A stretch of DNA of 64,000 nucleotides from Rhyacophila brunnea (Eukaryota; Arthropoda; Insecta; Trichoptera; Rhyacophilidae). The stretch spans positions 186,001 through 250,000 of the forward strand of contig JAGYXB010002024.1 of the NCBI GenBank assembly GCA_022495005.1, read 5' to 3'. Below the pieces are notes generated by a model. The model was not told the DNA's origin and searched no databases. It saw only the letters and a list, made by a program, of their open reading frames with translations. Below, one piece after another: positions 22,935 to 35,247 of the stretch. Position numbers and translations under genes: made by a program. How positions within the stretch are numbered: the stretch's first letter is position 1; each line of letters starts with the position of its first letter.

Positions 22935-23572
22935 CTACATTTATCGTTTATAAATTTATGGCTATGGCCGTATGTTGTAATTTAACCACTGGGAAATGCT
23001 AATAGAAATGGCGTATTTCAAAAAAATACTACCTTATTCTCAGGTTAATAATTATTATAAAAAAATCATTATTCGTAGAATGTTTTATCACATTTTAATG
23101 GTCAAAGACATAGCTTATAATCAGTATCTTTAGAATTATCTTCAAATGTGTAAATCGTGCCCATTTTTTGAATAATAAAATACCTAATTCTTGTCAAATT
23201 TGGAATCACAAAGATTATAAATATATTTTTTTATCGTAAATATTTCACTATAATAATGTCAATTAATAATGGTTTTATAAATGCGTTTAAAAATTAATAA
23301 ATATAAAAAATCCTAACACCACCGCACATGGATGTACTGAAATATGACTATATACTAAAACATTAGATCGAGAGGTTTAAAAGAATACTATTTTATGTAA
23401 TAAAAATACTCTATGTAGTCATCAAATGTTTAAAATAAATATAAAGGATAATAAGGCTTGAAAATTATATGAATAGATTATCTACAATGTTTAGGGAATG
23501 CCCAGGCTTATGCTCTGAAAATACCATACAATCTCCATTTTGACATACGTGGGGCATGTGGGCCCTTTTGAG
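22935..23572 (-). mobile_element. TTAA-1 partial copy (one arm)
   Basis: It contains the arm that in complete copies runs from the centre ('ggccgtatgttgtaa') to the terminus ('gacatacgtggggcatgtgg'). The outer border TTAA is lost and the other arm is absent. Confidence 0.68.
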
Positions 23573-23659
23573 CTACTAATGGTGATTATTTTAAATCAAA
23601 GAAGGTATTACTTTAATTACTAACCGACGTCATGGATCACTCCAAGATTTTTTTTTGTA

Positions 23660-23856
23660 ACTTACTTGAATCCTGGGTCTGGCAAGTACACATATTGTTT
23701 TTCAATATGTGTGTGGGTCAGGGTATGGACTTAATAGGTTGAGCAAATGGCTGACATCCATTTCTCGTAAAAACAAAATCTGTTAATACAAACCTCTACT
23801 CTGTGGAGGCCCATATGATCCTATTAGGATCGGATATGGTCGAAGAATTTTTTTAT
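23660..23856 (+). mobile_element. SINE-1, 5'-truncated copy
   Basis: It starts inside the tRNA-like head at the B-box end ('cttgaatcctgggtctggca') and continues through the body ('gtgtgtgggtcagg') to the tail with a GATCCTATTAGGATC near-palindrome and 'atggtcgaaga'. It matches the fuller copy at 43845-44090. Confidence 0.72.
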
Positions 23857-23912
23857 TGAACGAATAATTTACAAGATTTAAGAATGTAACATTCTAATTA
23901 TTGAATGCTTAC

Positions 23913-24211
23913 CATCATCACCGGTGTCCGCCTTACTCGGCGATCTACTCCGACTGCTCCTTCTGCTGGACAGCGGACTGGCAGAGTCAGCGACTTGCTG
24001 ATGTAATCCGCCAATCTGCTGCGGGTGGTGATGATTGTGCAACTGTTGACCGGGTGTGAGTAGAGAGGGTGATCCTGCCACCGGTGCTTGCGGCTGGGCC
24101 GAACGGCTGTGCTGGTGCTGGTGAACGTGCGAGTGAGACAGGTCTGACGCAGCCGAGTTGAGGAGTGGGGCGTAACGCTCCGGCGACAGAAGGGCCAAGG
24201 ATACTGGAGGA
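23913..24211 (-). CDS. Hr51: Hr51/NR2E3-type nuclear receptor, hinge exon (His/Ser-rich)
   Basis: This exon encodes residues 39-138 of the fragment. One base completes the Gly of VFG, then PPVSLALLSPERYAPLL continues the conserved segment that follows the DNA-binding domain in Hr51. The rest is low-complexity: SHSHVHQHQHS, a Pro/Gln-rich part, HNHHHPQQ, and SRRSSRSRSPSK, which looks phosphorylatable. It ends in TGDD. Such hinge sequence varies freely among insect orthologs, so its identity depends on the conserved start and on phase compatibility with both neighbours. Borders are a cag acceptor and a gtaag donor. Confidence 0.92.
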
Positions 24212-24606
24212 CTGTATACAAATAAAAATACAGCAATTAGGCACCATTCTATAAGGTAACGAGAAATCGTTTCGATTAATACTTTCCAAGAAATTACCGT
24301 GTCAATAATATGTTGAACTTTTGCAGAAATAACCAGTAATATCAGCCACTTTTGGCTACAACGTCATGCACCTTACAAATATGGAACAAGCTGTGAAGCG
24401 TGTGACGTAAGCGCTCATATTTCCACAGACAGCATGTATGACTGGACATCGATATTCACCCATCTACTACCTGTCATGTATAGTCACTTCCACTGTAGAC
24501 CTTCGCACTTTGAACACCTGGCTCTCAGTCATAACCATTGCTAGTATACGTGTAGCTGCGACATGTTACACTCACAAGTAGTTATCGTGTGGGCTTGAAA
24601 TATATT

Positions 24607-24735
24607 GGAATTAGGAAGGTGGAGGAACTGTTCCAAATTGCGCGGGACAGAGACGTATTTGAACTTGTCCTGATGACGTGTGTCTCGCCGCGATACGTCG
24701 CGAGTGCACGAGGACGGTTCAATGAGGTCACATAA
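24607..24735 (+). mobile_element. Decayed LINE reverse-transcriptase C-terminus
   Basis: A frame reading GIRKVEELFQIARDRDVFELV then ending in a stop resembles the tail of LINE polyproteins, where a basic 'K..WR..A.DRD.W' pattern precedes the stop. It is short and has no copy in the window. Confidence 0.35.
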
Positions 24736-25181
24736 TGTTCGCGAGTCAAATCGCGCTATCTGGACAAGGTCTTTGCCATAATAATCGCCACAACGTTAGG
24801 GGGACTTGAAATGCCACGTAAGGATTAAAAGCCTGGAGAGTTCACCTGTCCTTACTATGGATTTGAATCTCTCGGCTGGGTGAAATAATCTGGACGTGTG
24901 CTATAAGGTAGGTGAGTTAAAAACACAAATTATCTTGGCAAAGCCTCAGAAACATACATATTAGAAAAACCCTAGAAAAAATATCGGCGTAGCTACCGAC
25001 CCCCAAGTAGGTATTTATCATGCAGATATTGCTTTACAACTAAATTACATATTATCTTATAGTGTTTTAAAATAGTGTCAAATAACGACAATCACCTTCT
25101 ATAAATACTACTTACCTATTATTAAATTGATTCGTGGTTATCGTCAGAATCACTTTAAATTTAATATAACGTTCTTGTATA

Positions 25182-25891
25182 TCGTCGCCCCAAAAACAAA
25201 GGGGCACTTGTGCATAAATTGAGTTTTGAGAAAAACGCATTTTATGTGTTTTTGGAGTGAAAAAAAATCGTGGAGAGGTTATTACTTAATATTTTGAAAT
25301 GAAATTTGGAAAACATGTGACCTAATTACTCAAAATTGAAATGCAATTTTTTTTTATAATTTGTCAATTTTTGATTTTTAAGAGGTTTTAATTCACATGC
25401 TAATTTTTTTCTATATGCATTTATGAATAGCTTTGTCTTCATCTTTTCATTTGCGAGCGTCCACTTTACGCTTATTGTGATCTTCCAAAATATTTATTTG
25501 GGCCTCTTTATCCGCTGCCAACATGTTATTAAATTTTTCACAAATTTCACAAGTGCCCTTTTTCTGCAACGAATTCTTTTTTTTTGTTCAAAGGCCATTA
25601 CTCACTTTTAAATAATTACACTTGTTACCTTTTTCCTATATTATTTTTGTAAACATTGCACATAGTTCCTAAAATCGTGTACATGTTACCTTTTTCATGT
25701 ACATTAAATGAAGATCGGTTTACAAATACACAAATAACCTTTATTTTCTTTGCTCAATTGTGAATTCATGGATTTCGCTTCACAAATGCCGTTTTGCCCA
25801 TAATGTAGAGAAAAAAAATACGAAGAAAACTGCATTCATAACTCAAAACCGTCAAAATTGCACATGTGCCCTTTTGCTTTTGGGGCGACGA
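25182..25891 (+). mobile_element. TA-flanked inverted-repeat element with TCGTCGCCCCAAAA ends
   Basis: It starts TCGTCGCCCCAAAAACAAAG and ends 'gcttttggggcgacga', with TA at both borders (25180-25181, 25892-25893). Inverted similarity extends to about 50 bases ('gcacttgtgcataaa' against 'ttgcacatgtgc'). Length 710 bp. The interior frames show no transposase I recognise. Confidence 0.72.
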
Positions 25892-25893
25892 TA

Positions 25894-28800
25894 TTATACT
25901 AACTCGTTAAGAAATTAATATTCAAAGTATTTGAGACTTTCATTCAGGAAACTCAGAAATAATGGGAACTGAAATACCTAACGGGTAAGGAGTAGCAGGT
26001 AACCGATCTCGAGTAAGGAAGAATACGTAATACGTCGAATACTGGCAACTACTCTCGGTTTCTGCAATGACGCTCATTTAATATTGGTGTATTACATACA
26101 TTATTGCACGCCCATATAGCGTGTTTCGTTTTCGTAGGACACTCATACGTCATTCAAAACCCTGCATCAAAATGTAGCGTACCTATTGAATATAGCTTAT
26201 CGGAATTCTATGTATATATTCTGTTCTGTGCTTTTACTGCTGTTTGTTGTCATAATCTATATTATCTGCGTTGTCATTGCGTGTCTTTCATTGACTTTTC
26301 GTACTCGTTGTAGAATTGTAAAAGTTTTATTAAATATTATTCACAGGAAAATTATCTGGACTAAACAAAACACAAAACTCCATGTAGGAACTTGAGCTTT
26401 TTCCAAATACGAATATTTACCTAGTTACCAGAAACATTTTCGGAAAAGCTCTCAACGGAATAATAATTACCTACTTCGAATAGGTGTTGCATGTATTGAT
26501 CTATAAAGCTTCCTTTGACAATTCTAAACTTCCGCATGACTACCTTATTATACAATAGCAAAGGTGCTTTATCTTCCATATGACTTATCAAACTAGTACA
26601 TATAACCTTCCCTATCATTATCCGCACTGAAATTGTTCGCTTTGTATGAATGTCGTAAGCTTAAATTAAACGAAGGTTTTATTTATTGAACATACACAAT
26701 TTGGAATAAAAAATATTATCATAAAAATAATATGTAATAATAAAAAAATCACATTTCATACCTAACGTTTAAGTTTATAAGTTCTTTGACTTTAAATAAA
26801 ATATACCTCTCTCTTTAATAATTTAGATATAGGTATACGTTCCTACCTATTCATTAATTAAAACACTTCAAAATATAAACGTTCAAAAAATGTTTCAAAT
26901 TGTAAGTTTTGTATTTTTCCGCTAGGTGCTTCGGGTATGCGACAGTCGCATCTACTTACATGATTTTGTAACATACGGACAACTTACTTCATGGTAAAAT
27001 ACTCCATGAATAACGCGTAATTGAATGTTATACGGCCATCTCACGGTGAACTGCATACGTATAATTTAGATGTAACCATCCAAATCTTTAGGTTTCGGCA
27101 GGATTATTTCAAGCAATATTTCGTTACCATAGAAACGAAATTTACAATGCTAATAATTTAATAACAACCGTTAAAAATACTTTGAGCATGTATAGTTTTT
27201 TTCTGTGCGCATTGTATTCTATACTCTTCCGACATTGGAGAAAAACGGAGAATAATACTATAAGTATTCCATAAATTCTCATATCATTCATCATTTTATC
27301 GATGTACCTATAGTTTATAATAGCCAAACTATCACAAGTATAATGTTTGTTGATTAGAATTAATAATAATATACCTATATAAAATGCCAAATGTTATTAA
27401 AAATGACAATATTTAAAGTTTTATGTAGTCATAAGACAATTTGTTTACCTACTGATTTTTGTATTACTATTTGAAAATATTACTAAAGTCAGCTCAATAC
27501 CTACCTATCTGTAGACCAAGGCCCTATAAAATCTTAATTCAGCTCTGGCTAACCGATAACTTCGAATATAATCCTGCCCTATGAGTCTTTTGACGCTTTA
27601 TTTAAAGATTAATTCTAAAATCGTAAAATTATTCAACTGGAAAATGCGGCGATGAAACAAAAGGTCATAAACGAATATAAAGGAAAAACATTACATATTA
27701 TATCAAGTATATTCCATAGGATGTTTAAAAAGGAGTTTTCATTTAAGAAAGTATGCTTTACAATACATCAAAGAAAATTTGATTTTATAAACAAGTCAGT
27801 GGGTACGTAACCCATGCTTCGAGTTTACCCTGTAATGTCTTTTTTCGAATTCAAGAATACGTTTTCTCTCTGAATTCTAAATGATAGATTTCGAGAATTC
27901 TCGATATTTTTAAAGCTTTACATGCCCTAAAATGTTTAACCAACAACTTTAAGATATTCCGTCTGCTTCAATTTTTCGTTCCAACACAATTTTTAAAATT
28001 TTTTTAGAGAGTTTCATTGGTGAAAATCTCAAAATTTCTGAAGATTTATTGCTCGAGATTCGACAATCATCTTTTCTCATTATTTCTCAAGATAATAAAT
28101 CTCTATCTTTATGATCATATTTATCTATAAAAGCCATAGAGCCATATTATCACAAAGAGTAAAATACTATTTAAAGTGCATTATAATTTGCAATACATTA
28201 CACATATTAAGCAGGTTGATTGATGATGATGGTTTGAATGTGGCATCTTTATTGGTTGATTTAAATTGATTTCTTCTTCTTCTGTTTCTATCTCTTATCG
28301 GATGTTATTTATCTTTTCTTTAGACTTGTGGACAAAGTTATGTAATTTTCTAGTTTTAGTACCTTCTACACATAACTTCTTGCACATTTCCATGCATTTG
28401 AGAATATAATATGTTATCCTGTCAGTCCAAATACTTTTGAGGATTAGTATCTATATACAACCATATCTTGCAAGCCTGAACTCCCCTGGTTAAACATCCA
28501 TACCTCTATGGCATATAAAATAATTGGGGGACTTAACAACAAACCATAATATTATAGTCTCAGCTGTAGGTTAAAATCTCGATTGCTAAGCAGGCGTCTC
28601 ATTTTAAGAAAGGGGGTCCCTGCTTTTTAAAAAAAAAAACCAGGCAATATATTTATTTTGAGGTTTTCCAATTTATGTATACCTATTCAATATATTATAA
28701 TGTTGCATTTTTAAATCATGTAAATTATTCATTGAATAAAAAAGTAATTTATTAATCACTTTTTAAGCAACCTGTTAATCTCGACTGACGATTTTAAGCA

Positions 28801-29255
28801 TAACCCTTTCACATCGCGTCCTCATTATCCACCGCCGCATTATGCAGATCCGGCAAAGTGTTAGAGACTGTTACCACCTTTGATCACTCAGTTGAAACAT
28901 CAAACAAACCATCGAAGCCTCCCCGATTTCCACCGGCAGAACCTTGAATCCTGTTTTCTATCCACATGGTATGGCACATTGTCAATCCGCTAAAGGTTGG
29001 ATGATCAAACGTGGTTAACCGGTTAACCACTTTGCGCCCCGCATCGTTAGGCATTAGTGTTGTATCAAAAGGTATTATTTTACTTGTGATGTGGTAATAA
29101 AGTGTATAATAAATTACATATATATGCGTGCATATATAATATTCCATAAATGAAAGCAACATTTAAAAAAAGTGTTGCCACGGCGAGCGGTTTATGTAAA
29201 TTTTAATAATAACGGACATTCAATATAGATAATTTGAAAACACGTACAAAAACAT
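25894..29255. other. Intronic AT-rich DNA, mostly unassigned
   Basis: A family D remnant in minus orientation lies at about 26940-27073 ('tcacggtgaactgcatacgt', then 'atgtaacc'). Positions 28790-29080 are GC-richer with an open minus-strand frame of unknown meaning. No gene is recognised. Confidence 0.45.
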
Positions 29256-29335
29256 AACTCGCGCAGTGGGTTTCAAACCCGCATCCACTGAATTCATGCT
29301 AATATGCTTTACCAATTTAGCCATGTACGTTTTAT
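29256..29335 (-). mobile_element. tRNA-like SINE head
   Basis: On the minus strand an A-box-like 'tggctaaattggtaaagc' is followed at tRNA spacing by a B-box-like GGTTTGAAACCC. The arms do not fold into a full cloverleaf, so it reads as a tRNA-derived SINE head rather than a tRNA gene. Confidence 0.5.
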
Positions 29336-30249
29336 CTTGAACGATAAAATTAACTAGTAGTCTACTTATACCTTAAAGCCATCAACAAATTCCGATAATT
29401 TTTAATTGAATAAAAAAATAGTTTATTATATTACAATTTTTATCATATTATTATTATGTTTCGCGCTTATGTGCTTTATCAATAATTGTTGCTACGTGTG
29501 TCCTATTTAATTGCGATAAAATTAGCTAGTTGTATGTATACACTGAAGAGCTCAACAAAACTTTTATGACTTTAATTACTAACCGAATTTTGTTAAAAAA
29601 ATGAACAGTGTGATGAATAATAACATGAAAATTGATCATTTGAATCGTGTTAAAATAAAAATAAACAGATTTAAAACTTAGTTTTAATCTTTAGATAGGT
29701 ACCAAAAAAACTCAATAGTTTAAAAAAACGATATTTTGTGTATTTTTCACGACTAGGAAATTACTCTTATTCACCTTTTCCTTTACAGTGAATTTCTTTA
29801 CTTTGCCTCAACAGTATTAATTGCTCTTTGTTTCTATTACCAAGTACATTACTCAAAATAATTAGGCTTTATTCTGGGCACAGCTCTTCACAGCAAAGAG
29901 TATGTCGAAAGAATCGTGACACATGCATATATAAAGCTTTGCATTATCAATGAATAATTGGTTCCGTCTTCCATCCTGGACACTCTCAGTAAAAATAAAA
30001 TTGTCGTCATCGCCACATCTCAAAGATGTTTAGTTTACTTAGTAAATAATATGAATATTGTATCGTGGCTGTTCTCGAAAATCTGCCGCAATACTTTAAG
30101 ACATTTTGTGATGAGCTTTCGTTTTAGAATTTATTTCTTTCAGGAAATTTTAAGTTACCGTTGTTAGAAAAGTTTGATTTTCGATGATTTTATGTATCTG
30201 GTCTGGGAGGTGTAAGCAGATGATAAGGATGTAAAATTATCTGTTGAAT

Positions 30250-30658
30250 TATTATGCTCAATATGCTCAAACTCTTGATATGAAGTAAATAAAAAACAAA
30301 CAAAAATATAGAATAATAAAATGTCATTTTGATATTTCATTTTGATTTCCATAGTAACGCACGTATATATTAATAATTTAGTTGCTAAGACCACCCCCTT
30401 AGCAACCAATAATAGTCTTTTACTTTTTACGGATTTTTCTGAAATAACTCTCCATACAAAACAGAATTAACTGAAAATAAATTCAATTCTGCTTGAAGAT
30501 GGGTAAAAGTATGAAAAGAACACATTGGCATAGTGTTCTGATATATTCTAAAAGTTTCAAAGGTCTAGCTAGTCGGAAAGTTAGTTAAAAATCGATTGCA
30601 AGATTTGTACTGACCAAACAAGAATACGAGCTAATAAAAACGTTGTAAAAATCGGAGG
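30250..30658 (+). repeat. Repeat R7, copy 1
   Basis: It matches 45886-46397 in the same orientation and 63108-63583 inverted, sharing 'gatttccatagtaacgcacg', the small hairpin gttgctaa…ttagcaac, and 'caagaatacgagctaat'. The 5' part of the longer copies is missing. No coding sequence or clear terminal repeats; class unknown. Confidence 0.7.
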
Positions 30659-30659
30659 T

Positions 30660-31241
30660 CACTGTAATAAATTTACTAATAACTCAAACCGTGGGAGTCA
30701 TCATCAGAATGCGACGAAGATCATAACATTAACATCGAACTAGTGACCAAAAATGATAGACTTTCTAGTGAACTTGCTATTCGCATAGGCATAGTCATGA
30801 CGAGTCTGAATTAGACCAACTCAGAGTTGTATTAAAGTTAATACTGTATTGTCTAAGGTCCAATTGTGAATAGTTTAACGTGTGAATGCTACCTGTACCT
30901 ACTCCAGATAAGATTTGCAATCATCGCAGTTTGACCGAAATTGTCCCAGAAAAGAAAACTCTACCCCGGACAAAAATATACCAGACGGGGTACGAAAACA
31001 AGCTATTTGGCAGGAAAAACGCTAGATTTTGTGAAAATAAAATTTAAGGTAAATTTACTAATTTATTCTACCAAGAACGAAGTCAATACGAAGTATATAT
31101 TCGCATAAATCGCATATCGAACAAAAGTGCAAAAATTGAAATAATGTCTATAGGCAGGTAGGCACATGTAAAAAACACACATTTTAACAGAAATATAATA
31201 TTTCAAAATTGACAACAAATGCCTATAGTGTGTCACCAGCG
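30660..31241. other. Unassigned intronic DNA
   Basis: Positions 30690-31020 read like decayed coding sequence in places but match no family I can name. Confidence 0.35.
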
Positions 31242-31244
31242 TTA

Positions 31245-31586
31245 TCCCCGTTGCAGACGGGACACCGGTCTCGCGCTCGTATTATAATAAGGAAGCCTTT
31301 GTATTCGAATAAAGGGGCCTTTGTATTATGTTAATGAACGCCCAGAGCTAATGAGTCAACCCATAATTTCGCGATATAAATTAGAACATAAAACTGGCTC
31401 CGGTCATAAAACATGTGTATCGGCGGCTTGAGAATGTAGCGGCCGATGGAAAAGTGTACTAGACACGCTTTGACTCGTTAGCTCGGGGCGTTCATAAACA
31501 TAATACAATGGCCCATTATTTATTCGAATACAAAAGCCTCCTTATTATATACGAGCGCGACACTGGTGTCCCGTCTGAAACCGGCC
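31245..31586 (+). mobile_element. Harb-1 PIF/Harbinger-type palindromic element, copy 2
   Basis: It starts TCCCCGTTGCAGACGGGAC (slightly decayed) and ends 'gtctgaaaccggcc'. TTA flanks both ends (31242-31244, 31587-31589). It matches 9663-9994 throughout, including the inverted 'ttcgaata' arms. Confidence 0.82.
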
Positions 31587-31589
31587 TTA

Positions 31590-32589
31590 AAGCTTCGTTT
31601 CATGTCATGCCGATAATCGTCAAACAGATGTCACAAAAATAGACACTAATTAAATTATAATATGATACCATTTCACTATAAGGCCATGAATGCTCTTATT
31701 GTTTCAAGTGTTTAAAATATGTTGTTTTATTTATGATGATACTAAAATAGTTACCGACCTACCTAGGTGTCTGATAGTCAGAAGTTTGATGCGCATGAAA
31801 ATAAATAAATTAAATATCTAGCGCATTTTCAGTACATTTAAAGCTATTGAAGGCATCAAAAAACGGTAGTAAAAACGCCACAAGCCAGATACATGTTTTG
31901 AAAGCGAGATGACTATCAAAAAATGCTAGACATGGCAAGAAAAACTCTAAATTGGCAACGCTGGTAAACATCAACCGGGACGTACAATGTCTCAGAATTT
32001 TAGAAGTTTTACGGAATTATTCTAGGATGTAGCTGCTGACCTGGAGTGTGAACGGATTCTTTAAATTAATAAAAACAGAATTCATTTAGACAGGGGTAAA
32101 GATGTTGGAGAGAGGACGATTGGGGTAAAAATACCGATAACTGGATGACCTGTTAGCATACTAAGATCCAGCCACTAAAAAACGTGATAAGTACAGTGAT
32201 ACACAACATTGGTAATTATAATATTATTGATGAGATAAATAATGTCCACATACGTCAAACTCGCAGTGAAGGGAGAGTCTGTGGTGGAGATGAGGTAAGC
32301 GGGAATGTTGGTGTCAGTCATGCATCGTCTGCACAGCATCATTGACAATCAGCACCAAGAGAAGTTCACATAGAACACACAAACACACCAGTTCACGTGA
32401 AACACACACAACCACCGAATGATTTTTTGTTATCGTGAACATGCTTCATTGCTTATTGGGAACTACTATCACATTAACAAAGCTAACCGTGAGAAGATTA
32501 TTTAAAATAAGCACCTAATTGAATAAAATAAATAAACACATGACTTAAGTAATTAAAAATCTCTGAGGTAAGACTAAGGTTATAAAACT
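31590..32589. other. Unassigned intronic DNA
   Basis: No repeat or coding signal recognised. Positions 32250-32410 are mildly GC-richer. Confidence 0.4.
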
Positions 32590-33169
32590 CAGTGGCGAAG
32601 GGTGGAGGTAGGCTGTTAAGATCGGCCATAAATAGTGCACATTAAACTTTGTCAGTCACATTTTTTTTTTATTGAACTAAGACTACAATTTATAGGTGGT
32701 ATTGGTTAGTTTTTAAAAATCAATTAAACTCTGCCTAAACCAAACCATAATAGTTTTGGTATATTTTGGGCGATAAAATTTTACACACTTTTTCATTCAT
32801 ACTTATTTACTTTCGTTGGATTTAGAATACATATTACACATATTGTTAGTTAATTTTTAATAATTCATTAAGCCCTACCTAAACCAAACTATAATAGATA
32901 CAAAATATTATTATATCTATAAAATATTCAAAGTTATGTAGGATTTAATTGATTAATTTTAAATATTTTATAGATAGACGAGTATTTTTGTCTATTATCT
33001 ATTATGGCTTGGTTTTCACAGGGTTTAATTTTATTTTAAGAAGTATCCAACACCATCTGTAAATAATTGTAGTCTCATTTCAATGAAAATAAATATGTAT
33101 TACTGACAAAGTTTGTTGTGCACTATTTATGGCTGATATTAACAGGCTACCTTCCACCCTTCGCCACCG
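32590..33169 (+). mobile_element. hAT-A element, complete-length copy
   Basis: It starts CAGTGGCGAAGGGTGG and ends 'cacccttcgccaccg', 580 bp, with the family palindrome at about 32905-32990. The flanking octamers do not match. Non-coding. Confidence 0.8.
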
Positions 33170-33224
33170 AATTAAAGCACTTGATTGACACTTTATTATA
33201 TTATTAATTATCAGAATTATTGAT

Positions 33225-33400
33225 GGGAATGCGTAGTACGAGTACCATTAAAAGAATAATAAATGAAAATCAGATTGCGTAGAATCATTATAATTAAGCT
33301 GTTTGGTATTTTGCGTGAAAGTAAGTTTAGGAGAACCTTGTTTTATAAATAAATACTTCTATAAAATAAAGTTAATCTATATCTAGCACGGTTGGTATAG
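33225..33400 (+). mobile_element. LINE 3'-end remnant
   Basis: The segment 'ttttgcgtgaaagtaagttt' through 'ccttgttttataaat' aligns with the LINE tail at 20610-20640. No open frame survives. Confidence 0.4.
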
Positions 33401-33823
33401 GTACTTCCTTATATATATTATTATATATCATTATTAATTTTAATAAAATGCAATTTTATTGTAATATTACCACTATTAGCCTCCATAGTCACGTCATTTT
33501 GAGATTATCGCAAAAAAACCGTCAAGCATATTATGTACGACTGCAAATAGATTATGTCCTTAGCGTCATTAAAATGAATAAAAAATCAAATTAAAAATAA
33601 GAAATGGCGGCTGATTATATTTCGCGTCAATTGTATTTAACTAACAAACGGAACTGAATTTTATATTTTATGAATAAATTATATATCTATTATGGAAAGG
33701 TAACTTATAGAATATAACTTATAGATATATAAAAAGTAGAAACGGACGTTACCGACTTTGAAATTTATATCCTCATACCTATTATTGTTTGTTAAAGACA
33801 TATTTTTATGTTGCCTATATTAA

Positions 33824-35019
33824 GGGCTCACTCATGCTTAGCGTAGGTCAAAATCGAGCTTTTATGGTATTTTCAGAGAATAACCCTGGACATTCCTTAA
33901 ACGTTGTAGATAATCTATTTATATAATTGTGAAGCCTTATTATCATTTATATTTATTTTAAACATTTGATTACTGCATAAAGTATTTTAATTACATAAAA
34001 TAGTATTCTTTTAAACCTCTCGCTCTAATGATTTAGAATAAGTCATATTTAAGTACGTCCATGTGAAGTGGTGTTAAGGTTTTTTACATTTATTAATTTT
34101 TAAACGCATTAACAAAACCATTAATAAAATTAATGATAACATTATATTGTGACATATTTACGATAAAAAGTGATATTTTATAATCATTGTGATCCCAAAT
34201 TAGACAAGAATTAGGCATTTTATTGTTCCGAAAATGGGCACGATTAACACATTTGAAGATAATTCTAAAGATACAGATTATAAGCTATGTATTTGACAAT
34301 TCAAATGTGATCCATCATCCTACGAATAATGATTGTAACATTCTTTTTTTTTAAAGCGGTACATGTTCAAACACGCGTGTTGCCATGATCTTTCTCCTTA
34401 CTTCATTTATCGTTTGTTAATTTAAGGCTACGGCCGTATGTTGTAGCTTAGCCACTGGAAAATGCCAATAGAAATGGCGTATTTCAAAAAAATACTGCTT
34501 TATTCTTAGGTCAATAATTATTATAAAGCAATCATTATTCGTTGAATGTTTATCACATTTGAATGGTCAAAAACATAGCTTATGTTCAGTATCTTAAGAA
34601 TTATCTTCAAATGTGTTAATCGTGCCCATTTTTGAATAATAAAATGCCTAATTTTTGTCAAATTTGGGATCAAAAAGATTATAAAATATATTTTTTTATC
34701 GTAAAATAATGTTAACATTAATTTTACTAATGGTTTCGTAAATACGTTTAAAAATTAATAAATCTAAAAAACCTTAACACCACTTCACATGGATGTACTG
34801 AAATATGACTATATTCTAAAACATTAGAGCGAGAGGTTTAAAATAATACTATTTTATGTAATAAGAATACTTTATGCAGTCATCAAAAATAAATATAAAG
34901 GATAATAAAGCATCAAAATTATATAAATAGATTATCCACAACGTTTAAGGAATGTCCAGGGTTATGCTCTGAAAATACCATAAAAGCTCCATTTTGACCT
35001 ACGCTGAGCATGTGGACCG
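33824..35019 (+). mobile_element. TTAA-1 fold-back element, complete copy
   Basis: TTAA borders lie at 33820-33823 and 35020-35023. The left end GGGCTCACTCATGCTTAGCG and the inverse of the right end, ACGGTCCACATGCTCAGCG, open two arms of about 500 bp that are inverted copies of each other, so the whole 1.2-kb element is close to one large palindrome. No transposase. It ends about 230 bp from the exon at 35248-35362. Confidence 0.85.
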
Positions 35020-35247
35020 TTAAAGTAGGAAGTAAATATGTTTCATCTCATGTTGTGAACGTTTAAAATGATTATTTATCATATTCGTCTCTCGTAGTCA
35101 AATAAATTAATTTGAATTTAATATAGTTTATAAACAATTATTTCATGAACACGGTGCTTTCGGAATATTATATCTCTTATTACGAAACAATAATAATATT
35201 TTTCTCATTGTCATTCGTGGTAATAATATCATACCAGCAGCACTTAC

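Larger units (their letters stand above)
20048..23912 (-). other. Intron between hinge exons
   Basis: A gt/ag intron of 3865 bp. It contains a split hAT-A copy with a LINE insert (20138-20965), a partial TTAA-1 arm (22935-23572) and a truncated SINE-1 (23660-23856). A hAT-like right end (caccgcacgccactg) lies near 22396-22410 with no visible partner. Positions 21000-21130, 21480-21560, 22000-22210 and 22600-22720 are GC-richer and unassigned. Confidence 0.8.
24212..35247 (-). other. 11-kb intron after the DNA-binding region
   Basis: The gt/ag borders match the exons on either side. It holds a LINE scrap (24607-24735), a TA-flanked element (25182-25891), a family D remnant, a tRNA-like SINE head (29256-29335), repeat R7 (30250-30658), Harb-1 (31245-31586), hAT-A (32590-33169) and TTAA-1 (33824-35019). 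Positions 25900-29250 and 31590-32580 are otherwise unassigned. Confidence 0.8.

Noticed and set aside
28884..29162. 92-codon minus-strand frame in a GC-richer patch
   Set aside because: No recognisable domain or consistent exon borders; left unassigned.
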